Origin: Panulirus ornatus
Lineage: Eukaryota; Arthropoda; Malacostraca; Decapoda; Palinuridae
Length of the DNA stretch: 64,000 nucleotides
Direction of reading: 5' to 3'
Assembly: GCF_036320965.1 (NCBI RefSeq)
Contig: NC_092242.1
Location: 64,625,520 to 64,689,519 of the forward strand
Shown here: one piece after another, positions 48,683 through 60,600 of the stretch
Position numbering within the stretch: the first letter of the stretch is position 1
Layout of the letters: each line of letters opens with the position of its first letter
Made by a program: the position numbers and the translations under genes
Notes under the pieces: generated by a model
Databases searched by the model: none
Told to the model about the DNA's origin: nothing
The model's input: only the letters and a program-made list of their open reading frames with translations

Positions 48683-51600
48683 GTAAGTCAGGTTTAAATG
48701 GCTCTTGTACATCAGCTGGCATGTGACAGTTGTGGCCTCCGTGACATAGGCTAGTTTGTTACCCGGGACAGTTAGTTACGTAGGCCAGTCTGTCACACAA
48801 TTCACTCATATGTAGTACAGTTTCACGCAGTTCAATCTGACATGCTGTCTGCCACTTAGGACAGTGTTACACCAGTTTTGTCACCCGAATTAAATCTTGT
48901 CACACAGGGTCTCCCCAAACAGAGAAATACAGCTTGAATATAGGATTTTAAAGAAATGTAAGCAGAATGGAGAGGATTTAGGGAAATACTGTAATCGAAT
49001 GTAATACATAGTATAATTGGGCATATTTTTTTTATTGGACGATATTAGTCAGAGCAGTAATGAGCTACGAAGTTGAGGAAAATCGTAATGTTAGGGTAGA
49101 AAGTGAATAGTTTGTGAAAACCAAGAGAACCCATGAAAAACCCCATCTAATTTCCCCAAGCAGGTGGCAGTTACTTTGATATGTTGTATTACAGTATATA
49201 TCATCAGTATCTGTCGTTAATAGCCAAGTGCCCCACATGGTTCATGGGTAGATTCATGCATCTGCTGTATACAAACACTGGAAATAAAAATATCCAGAAA
49301 ACTTTATAAAGGTGCTAGGTGAAGTTATGTGTTTGTAGGTCCACTATCGCTTTACTAATAAGTAAGTAGAAGATAAAAAATAAATGATTTCATGATTTGC
49401 CATAATATGATTAGATAATGCCAACATTAATTGATTTACTGTTGCAACTCATAGTAGATATTCTGACAGTAAGAAATGGTGTTTTACAGATTTTGCTATG
49501 GTTGACCATCCGAAATAAAGATGTCAGTCTTTGTAGCAGGTGAGGAAGCTGAGAGCACCCCACAGACTCGATGTCGTAAAAAGTATGAGACAAAGTATAG
49601 GTGAGTCGAGATATCATGAGAAAGGCATGATGTAATACATGAGAGTAATGAATGTATGAGAAAAGGGTATGAAAGAATATTTGAGGGAGAAGGGTATGGA
49701 GAAACAAGGGAATTAGAAGTTGAGAAATATTATGAAATGATGAGGGTATGGAGGAATACGAGAATATGAAATTTTTAAACAAATGTATTGATGAGAAAAG
49801 TGTTTGACATTTGAGTGAGAATTAAACAGAGGAATGTCAGATTCTAGTTAATTATCTGTATATATTTATATTTATTTTGCTTTGTCGCTGTCTTCCGTGC
49901 CTGCGAGGTAGTGCAAGGAAACAGACGAAAGAAATCTGTATATGTTTCAGTAAAAGAATAGGTAAAACCTTACCTAGCCTTTTTTGGGGTTTTGATCACC
50001 ACTGTTCAAAAGATTCATCTTACATGCAGTGATTGATATGGTAGATTGTTTTTATTTTCATTTTTTCAACAGTTCTCTTTTGTATGTGTTTGACTAATTT
50101 GTGTACTGAAAATTAATTATGTAGTAAGAAGAATAAAGGGAAAAATGTGCATGTGCAGTGGGGAATGATAGTTTGTTTGGTTCAAGAAATTAATCATTTG
50201 TTCAGATTACTTGAAGGAAAATTTAGAAATGCTTGATGAATTTCATTGTGGTTGTGGCACACCCACTGTTTTCTTGAAATTATTTATCTTACACTCTGAG
50301 ACTAATATTACAAACTAAATCTTTTTATATATTTTTGCAACGCAGTTCTCTCTGGGAAGTTCTTTGATTAATTTGTGTATTGCAAATACACCGTATGTAA
50401 AGAAACAAATAAAAAGAATTGCCCATTTGCAAACTGGTATGATCAATCATACGGTTCAGTTTATTGATGTTTCGCAGTGAATGATACAGTGAATTGTATT
50501 TTGTGTATACTTTTCTTTGTATTTCTTTTGAGTTGGTTCTTAATCAGTGCTTGAACTTATAATTGTCCAAAATTGCTCTGCTATTCCAAAGATTCATCAA
50601 ATGAATGATAGGATGAATTATTTTTGTTTTCATGTTTTTTCAGGCAGTTCTTTATTTTAGGTTCTTGACTAATTCATGGACTAAAAATGAATTGCATGTT
50701 ACAAAAAAGTTTTGAAAAATGGATGATGCATTGAGAGTTGCAAGTGATTTATTGTCAAGTTAAATAATTTTCAGCCTTGAAAATGAGACGTGAAACTTGA
50801 TGTGTAAATATCCATGTAGAGGTGTCACTCAGCTCCCTTAAATAATCATTTAGAGATGTCAAGGTGTTAAGGAATATGTGGAAGGAGAGGTGGATGTCTA
50901 TTAGTTTAAAGATGGGTATGTGTGAAGGTATTGTATCCCTAACAGTGTTGTATGGAAGAAAGTCTTTTCCCTTAAATTCAGAAGAAAGGAAGATGATACA
51001 TATATGGCAGATGATATGCCTGAGGACTGTATGTGGTTTGAGATGGGTTGATCATGTATGGAATGCTCATAAGAGAGAGGTGAGATAGTCCATACAATAT
51101 AATCGGGAGAACTAACCAGGGTGTGCAGAAATGATTCAGACATATGGAGAGAATGAGCAAAGAAAGACTTAACTAACTGCCAGGAGGGAGCAAGAGGTAG
51201 GGGGAGACCAAGAAGGAGATTGAAGAATATAGCAAAGGAGGATTGGGGATATTTTTACGTAAACATTGAGGAGGGTGAGAGGACTTGCTTTAGATAGAAT
51301 GTATAGGATTATTGTCGTTTACTTGGAGGCATATGGTGTTCATAGGCTGAAATAGGCATATGGAGCTGTCAAGGTAAACCTTGGATTGGTGTGCAGAGCT
51401 TTACTGTGGATTGTAGGCACTGGTTTCTGTACGTCATATATGACAGTTGGAGAGTGAATGTGGGCAAATAAGGCTTTAGCTTGTTTATACCCCACTGAAG
51501 CAGGAGAAGCAATAAGATATTAAGAGAACTATTTTGTTGTAATATAGTTTTGTGGATGTAAAGTAAAAAGAGAAGAGAGTTCAGTTTATTTTTTTTCAAA

Positions 51601-54600
51601 TGTAGATTTATTTAACTCCATTGAATAGGATATAAAGGACATTGAATAGGATATAAAGGATGCTGATGTAGAGAAGTGCTGTATTTACATGTATGTGTGC
51701 TGTGTATATCTAGTAAGACTTATTCCTCATGTACATGAAAAATGGTGAAAAATTACATTGTGGTAATTGTTACTCTTTCAGTACCAAATATGAAAGTGAA
51801 TACGAATGGGTTGGTCCATCATCGAAAGGTGAGACATATGCTCTCTGTCGCTGGTGTATGGTGGACATCTGCATAAAGTCAGTAGGTGCAAAGGGACTAC
51901 GTGACCATGAGATAACTGGACGCCATAAGCAGAAGGCCAATGACCGCCCACCTCCACCACCACCACCACCACCACCGCCGCCGCCACCACCACCACCACC
52001 ACCTCCACCTCAGCTTAGCAAGTGAGGAAAAAGATTTTTGGATCAGTTTAGAAGTGCTTCACGAGTGGGGATGGGTTGGTGCAAGAGGTGTTGATCTTAT
52101 TTAATGTGTATCGGAGTTGGGTGCTATAAGTTTTGTGGGTGATTATTGTGATGAATGCATACCAGTTTGTAGTTTACCTTTTGGTGATAAATTAGTGATG
52201 TTTTGAGTTTAGAGTTGTTCTCTGATTTCTCTTGATGGTATGTAGCTTTGTCTAAGCTAATTTCTTTGCTTTATGCATTCTGCAACTTTTGAGAAGTTTT
52301 CATTACTGTTCTCTTTCATGTGTCTCTTTGCTATGTGCCTTTAGCTGTGCTGGTTTGGTTGGTTATGCTGATGAAGTGTGAGATGTCATGATTTAGGGAT
52401 GGGAAATCACCCTTAGTGAGGTTTTAGAACTTGGATTCCATGTAGTGTGTGAATTCTGGTCAGAATGTTTCAAATGGTCTTGTGTTTAGTGTTGATGTGC
52501 AGTTGGTAATGTCTGGCAACATCGTCTGCTGGGGATGATGGGTTGGAAGTCTGGTTGACTGGTTGCATAGACTAAAAGGTTGCAATTGGTTTATGTGTAG
52601 TTCATCTTGGGGACCACAGAGATAGGTGATGGTTTTGTAGGTTAAGTTCTGCAGTTTGGGATAGTATCTGGAAGGGCATATGTACAGGGAGTTTTTGTTA
52701 TATAGTCTTAGAACCCGTTTTAGGGCTTCTGCAGTGACAAAACTTCAGTATGGTCGTGAACTGGGAAATGATGGACTTCTTTGGAACAAGAAAGTCCTCG
52801 AGTAGTGTGTACCTCTTTCTGTCTGCAGCCTTACTAATGGTAATTTATTAGGGTGGAGTACAGTAGCACCTATGATAGATTTATCCATATAAGAGGATAG
52901 ACTTGTACGTAGGTTTATTTTTTTATTTTTTCTCCTAATACAGTGCCATGTATCCTGTGTTGGAGGTTGAGGGAGGAGTAGAACAGCATGGTGAATTGCC
53001 AAGTTCACCTCGCCCTGCAACACCCCAAACTCCAAACACTCCCATGAGTCCACAAGGGGAGGAATTGCCTCATTCTCAACCCACATTACTGGACTTTGGG
53101 ACTCAGCTCCCCACTGCCACTCCTCATGATGCTTCCTCTGCATCAGCTGTGGTGCCACCTGCTCTTACAACCACAGAACAGCCAAAGGTTAGCATGTTGT
53201 ATGTGTAAAATTATCAAGGGGATCATTATAACTTGAATTGAGGTTCATGCTGATAGCTGTTGTAGCCAAAAGGTCTTTATTTTCTTTAAACTTGTCATGG
53301 TCGTTATAACCTGAACAAAATTTCAGAACTTTTGAGGATTAGGTTCACAGTACAAGAATATGTGGTGATAGGCAATGACCTTTATGTTTAGGGAATATTT
53401 TGATTATGCTTATTTTTAGAAATAGAAATGTATGTGTACGGTATTAGGAGAATGGAAAATATGATTTTTAGTTGGTAGAAGTTGTATAAGACATTTACTT
53501 TCAGGTTGGAGAATCTCTTGTGATTGAGTATGATTATCCAAATGCTTGTAATACTTCTGTACCATCATCAGCAAAGGGAGCAAGTGGAGTAACTGCTTCA
53601 ATAAAGAGAGAAACAGAAGAGAAGTACACTGTGAGCACAGATGATCTAACATGTAATGTTTGTGGTCAAGAGTACACACAATGGACACAGCTTAAAAAAC
53701 ACTTACTGGAGCATATTCTTATCGCTCAAAATTCTGCTGATAATAAGACAAAGGTAAGTGGAAACTTGACAGTTAAGCAGCAGTAAATGATACAGTTTTG
53801 CTTGTTGAATTTGTTGGGTTTATTCATTGAATTTTAAATCTTAGTTTCCTAAGCATTGGAGTTCCCATATTGCTGATGGTCTGTCTACACTGATGTAAGG
53901 AACCGTTTTAAGGTGTATCTTCCAATTAGTAGCTTTACCATTTCTTACTAGGTGTTCTCTTATACTGACTGCAGTTCAGCAGATTCCAAAACATTAGGTA
54001 TTTAATCTGTATCTATGCAGATTGTGTTGTCCTTTGAACAGATTTTCTTGGGCAACTTTTTTCTGAAGAATTAGAGGATGGAGGTATTAATGTTGCTGTC
54101 ATGCAGCTTTAGAGACATAGGAAGGTGAAGTGTGAAAACATTGTTTGATCTGGCTTTTCTTCAGGTGAATAGCCGAGGGCGAGGTAGACCACCTAGCAGC
54201 CGAACTTCAAGTCGCCCATCACGGGCGATCCAGCAGGCATTACAGACCCAACAGAAACAGGTAATTGTTGAGAACACCAGTTCACAATGAATGTCTTACA
54301 AAGATTTTCATACATAAGGTTAATCATTCCTCTGTTTAATATTTTCTGTGTTATACAGGAACCTAATTCTGTCGAAGGTGCATCAGTAAAGCGACGTGGG
54401 CGACCACCTGGAAGTCGTAACAAAATTCGACCCACTTCAGTAAGTTCACAAGTAAACCAGCCACCACCAAGAAGGACTGTCCGTCAGCGTGCCATTCAGC
54501 GGGTCAGTGCTGCCCAGGAAGCAGTTGTTGATGATCCTCTATATAGGGAACCTGAAACATGTGATATGGCTGTCAGTAGTGCCGATGTTGCAATTAAAGA

Positions 54601-57600
54601 CCATGAAGTGGAAGGAGAATTTGAAGAGGAAGAAGCAAGGTTTGTAGATTAATCAAAGAAAATACTGTATTTTATTTTTTTTTTTCTTTTTTCATGGAGA
54701 ACAGTTTGTTAACTAAGGGTTCCACCGGGAGCTTAGGAGATTTACACATCCTGTAATTTTTTTTAGAAGACAGCCATATACTATATACTGAATGTGAAAA
54801 GTATGTAAGCTCTTGGCAGTCCCAAGCAGGTCACATAATCCATGAATTCATTATATGGACGACTGATTAGCATAGTTTTACAAATGATTTAATCCTCCTT
54901 CTGACACATTTGTTTATTTTGGCTCCGGTTTCTTGAAGATAGGTCTTTGTTGGTTCTCTGAATTCCATATGTCTCGTAAAACTGTGCTTTATGTGTACAG
55001 TATTTTTTTCATTAAGCTTGAGATTTCTACATTTTGTCTATTACTTATAAACACTTTCTATTTACATGGGAAGGACAAAGTACAGAAGGCTTCTGAGTTC
55101 ATTCCATGCATTTGCAGTTTACTCTCAGTCTGACAAAGTGAACAAAGGCATCCATATTATTGTAGTGCTTATTTATTGTTTACTTTGCTTACATTGCGGA
55201 CTTTACTCCATTTTAACTTACTTTTCTGGTGGAGTTTGTTCTCACAAGTTTTGCTGTGAGATTTTTAATGTAAAGATATTTGAGAAGCAGAGAAAAGAAA
55301 TTCTGCCAATTTTATATATTCTTCCCAGATGTTTTGCTGTTAAAGAAGTGTTTTATGGTTCATTAAGGTATTTCTTTGAAAATGTAGGGAAGTACCTGCA
55401 AGAGACTTGATTATGATGAAATTTAGAATTTTTCTGAGCAGCATCTGATTAGGCAATTGATGATCCTTGAAGAAGAGTGCAGATTTCATATTTTGAATTT
55501 ATTTGTTAGACACTTGGGATTGAGCAGTTTGGTATATAGAGGAATGGAGAGGTACTGTTATTGGGCTGAACTAGGGCATATTAAGCAGTCATGGGAAATA
55601 ATGGGAAGGTCTGTGGGGGCCAAGGAACTGAAGCCATTACATATGATTTTTCATATTTGGTTCAGACAGGCCTAAATAGGAGGGTGGTAGCAGTAGATCC
55701 TTAGCCTGCAATAGATTTTCATTAAAAAATTATTGATTTGATTTGTTTTTGCAATAATATGCTTCTGGTTGACAGTGAGGAAGAAGCACATGAAACTGCT
55801 GGCTGTGAGACTGAAACAGATGGGTCTGGAAAGAGAAAGCCTGGACCACTCCAGTGTCGGTTTTGTCGTGTTGTCTTCTACAATAGGTGAGCCATCTGGT
55901 TTATTTTAATGTGAATGCTATTTGATTATAATTGCCCTGCAGAAGGGAGAATTATTTACTAAGACTTTCCAAGAAAATTTATTGAGTTTGCAGTTTTAAA
56001 ATTTGAAGTAGGGCTTAAGAGCTGTCTTATCCTGTGGTGTATCACACCGTACAATAGGTTTTCTTTAACAAAACCCTCATTAGATATTTAGGAATGATGG
56101 TTAAAGTGACATGGCTGTTGGTTCCATAGGATTAAAAGTAAGAAGAGATGTGTAAATGTAAAGGAGGTGTAGACATTAAATTGGAGGCAGGGGGAAGATT
56201 AATAGTGCTCTTAAAGTGTGTTAAAGCTAGGGTTGGATAGAGTCATGAATAAGAGTTTGAGGAGTGGAAATGGAACTGCTAGAGTCTGTGTATAGAAGCA
56301 TGGAAAAGTGGCCATTTGCCATATGATTGTACAGAGACAGTAACGTTTTCAGTGGTTTTAGGTAAGTTAAGTTAAAGTGATTGTAAAATTTCAAAGGATT
56401 AAGTTTTCTTAGCATAGTTGGGGAAGTTTATGTAAGGATAGTAATTAGTGAAGAACAAGTGGGTTTGAGGAAAGAAATAAGGTTGTAGACCACATTTTTG
56501 CACTTAGATGGGTAGTGGAAAATGTTCTGGAGATAAAAGTATGATTCAGTTTTAGATTTAGAGATGGCTTATGCTAAAGTGAGTAGCAAAGCTTCTAGGG
56601 AAGTTATGACTATTGTTTGGATGGAAGACATTAGAATTTTCTCTAGAAATTTTGGTATGGATGTAATGCCTGTGTTAGAATAAGTTATGTAATGAGTGAT
56701 TGGTGTGATGTGAATGCAGGACTTGGTCAAGGATGTGTAATATCTTTATGGTTGTTTGATGTTTTTATGGATGCAGCATTGCATAAGATGAAACTAAGGT
56801 TGGATGATAGCAGTGTACAGCTAAATCACAATGAAAGATGTGGCTTGCATGTAATGGAGTGTTGTCAGCTGAATTAAAGGCTTTGGATGGAGTAGTGAAC
56901 TGCTTTGATATGTGGTGCATGGAAGGGGATAGCTGAAAGCACAAGGAGATAAGACTGATGAATGGATAGATTTAAAGGAATCAATTAGGGTAAGCATATT
57001 CCAGATGAGAATGATTGAAGACTAGATGTGATGGAAGTGTTTGTGTATAGATGTGGTGTTTATTTGAGAGCAATGGATAATTTTTGTTTTTTAAAGAGGA
57101 GAGCTACGAGAGCATCAACGTTCACAGCATAACAATGGGCGGCCATACCAGTGCAGTCATTGCCAGAAGTTCTTCACAACCAAAAATCATATGGAAGTTC
57201 ACATTCGTCACAAGCACACCTCAGGACCTAATCCTTGCCAGTGTGCAATGTGTGGAAAGGTTCTTTCTTCACGAACCAACCTAAGGATACATATGCGGAT
57301 ACATAAAGGTAATTTTAATTGATGTATAATTAGCTTAAACTATTGCTTATCTGTAGAAGCAGCCAAAACCATAGTTTGTATAGTTTAAGAGATGTTGTTT
57401 GTTTACTTGTCTTCAGCGGAATAGATAAGTGATGTGTTAAGGTACATTATGTTCTACTACACTTGTGTAATTTGCAGGAGAACGTCCGTTTGAATGCCCA
57501 GTGTGTCAGAAAGCCTTTAGTCGAAAGGCCAACATGGAAATGCATCTTGTATACCACACAGGAGAAAGACGTTTTACATGTGAAGTTTGTGGGCAGTCCT

Positions 57601-60600
57601 TCTTTGCAATCAATGCTCTCAAAAGGCACACAAAGCTACATACAGGCAAGCTATCTGTTTACAGTGGAATAGATAACTGATTATAAGACACTGCTTTTTA
57701 TTACCGCAAATAATGACATTTTAGTTTTTAGTGTCATCTTATGATTTTATCGAAGCTTTAATTTGTTTTAGGATTTGACATGAATGCATTCTTGGGAATT
57801 GCCCTTGACTGATATGGCAGTAATTAGGTATGTCACTGAAGAGTAGAGACAGGCTTACAATGATTTATGAGGGTAGTGTATCTGATAGTGTGTAATAACT
57901 AATTTTACATATAGGTGAACGTGATTATGCATGTGAAATCTGTGGTGCAACATATGTAACTGGAACAGATTTGCGCCGTCATCGTTTGAAGCATGATGAA
58001 GTCAAGCCTTTTCCGTGCCAGCTTTGTGAGAAGCAGTTTACACGTTCCCATGATCTTAAGGTTAGTCCATCATTATTTAATTTTTTTTTTTCAAACTATT
58101 CGCCATTTCACGTGTTAGCAAGGTAGCGTTAAGAACAGAGGACTGGGCCTTTGAGGGATATCATTTGTAAAAGTGCATTTTCTTCTCATTGATTACAGCC
58201 TGCATTTACTGCTGTTGCAGTTGTGTGAGGAACAAACAGTTGAGCTTTCATAGAGAATCCCTGCTTGGCTATTCAGTTGCCTCTGCTTTTAGAAAATGAT
58301 ATTCCAGGAAGTAATGCTTTCCATCTCCCTCCTCCACCTTCAAAGTTGCCTTTTGTGACACCTAGGTAGTGTCCTTTTTTCCTATCCCTAGGCAGGCAGA
58401 TTTGCACTCTGTTAGGTTAGGGTGGCTCTGAAACTTTAAAAACCCTGTTACCTCCACTTCTGTAACAGTCACCAAGAACCTGTCTATCTTTCTGTATCTC
58501 TAACGGTTGTTCCCTTCAGGAACTCCCTCGAGGGAGTGGCCACCGGAAAAGTCTCTATAACTGGGGAACTCCACTGCCGCTTCTTATCCCTTATTGCTTC
58601 ACCCTTAAAAGGCCACTGGCAGAGAGCTGCTCTGTTGCAGCATTTTCAGAAGCTCTTGCCTGATGTTCCTACTGACTACTACTACCTTATGTGTCTAGCT
58701 AATGTTCCTGCTCAATGTTTGAACCTGCTACTTATATTTAATGCTTTTCCCTCATATTCATACCTACTACTTTACATAATGTTTTTACCTAATGCCCCTC
58801 TCTAATGTTTACACTTACCATTTTGCTAAAAGGTTGGGTTAACTCAAAGTACTCTCTGTAGGAAAAACTAGTGACAAAGAATGAGTTGTGTAAGTTAAGT
58901 GTTGCCAAGTTTTATGTGTGACAAGGAGAGATTGTATGTTTGTGGACAGAATGCCAGCAGTCCACATGTGGGTGAGGCAGAGAGAAAAGACAACTACTTC
59001 AGTCAGAGGATTGAAGCTTGACAGTCACTGAAGTGCTGGCTCACTATGCAGCCATCACTAACCCTCCCAATATCCATGCAAGTAGTACTGATAATATACT
59101 TACCTGGTTTTTGGCTGCCTACCAGCAATTATCTACTACCAAGAATCTTCAGACTGATTTTATGAAATAGTTTATTTTGAACTTCAGTAGCAGTTTGGTT
59201 AAAGGTGAAGTTAATGCTGACCAAAGGTATAAGAAACTGTAGACCGTGTGTACACTCTGAAAGTAGATTTGGTGTTGTATAAACTTATTAATAACTTCTC
59301 TATTTAATGTTCATGTTACTTTGACACTTTCAGGTACATCTGAGGTACCACAACAAGGAGCTGCGTTATACCTGTGATGTATGCAACAAGCAGTTTGTAG
59401 AGTCTGGCAATTACAAGCGACATATGAGACGCCACACAGGGGAAAGACCGTACACATGTGGCATATGTCTTCTTACGTTTTCACAGGTATTAAAAGTAGT
59501 TAAGTAGTAAGTATATCCAAAGGAATTAGGTATCTATCCCCATTTCCAGCCTTTGGGGTGAGTGACCTTAGGGCTGATGAGTTATATCCCAGAAAAAGTG
59601 CATTCCATAATGCACTGATCTTCCTCATGTTAAAGGGAATGGGATTGATAGGTGAGGTATATGCATATTTTTTTTCAAAACATTTGCCATTTCTTGTTTT
59701 AGCAAGGTATTGCTAAGAACAGATAAAGAAATGGTTTCATTTACTGACATCAGCTTTAGCTGTAATGTATAATGCACCAAAATTCAAGCCACTCATCCAC
59801 TGCCAGGCCCCACAGAACCCTCCATGGTTTCCCAAAACCACTTCAAATTCCCTAGTTGACAGCACATTGTTCCCTATATGCCAGTGTTTCAAAAGGAAGA
59901 GGGGTCAGATTATAAAATTTTATATGATGAAGAACTGGAAGTCATGGTTTAGTTATATATTTACTTGCTAAATTTTTCGAAAAGCTGAAGCTGAAAGTTG
60001 ATTCATGAAAGGGAGAGCAGTTAGAGGTGCAATTGTAAGCTCTGGTGAATGGAAAAAATTTAATGTACTATGTGCAACAAGCTTGTGGGAAAGAGTACTC
60101 AAATCCCAGTATTGATGTACAGATGTGACACCCGAGTGTATGTAGGTCAGTATCAGTAAGAATAACAGTATTAGTGATAAATAATTCATATAGTGTAGCT
60201 GGAAATTGAGGATGGATTGCAAGATTGATTAAGATTTAAGGTTATATGATGCAAAGACGTCATTGGACATCTGTTTAGATGTAAGACTTTTTGGATGAAA
60301 TGATTGTGTTGAATGCGTGGCAGGTGGTAGTCTGATCAAGTAGCTGTATTACATTAGAGTAAAAGTTACAAGAAGTAGATGTAGACCACAGAGAAGGTAA
60401 TGTATTGAGAAATTTAATGTGTTGAGATGTTTTAGATGAAAAGGTTTGGGGGTATAGAATGCAATGTTGGCAATTTGTATAATAAAGTGGTATAATTGAA
60501 GACCTTGGTCTTGATTGAGAAATCAACTTAATGTATGAAATGAAAACAGAAACTTAGGAAGTTTAGAAGTTTATGTTTCCATTGAACACTGAATATGAGT

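Noticed and set aside
54440..54455. Strong internal GTAAGT in exon 6 as the true donor
   Set aside because: It would end in phase 0, whereas exon 7 needs phase 2. The longer exon keeps the frame and the acidic segment.
55066..55410. 114-residue hydrophobic frame
   Set aside because: Lies within intron 6 of the zinc-finger gene, is AT-rich, and has no domain. Hydrophobicity follows from T-rich codons.
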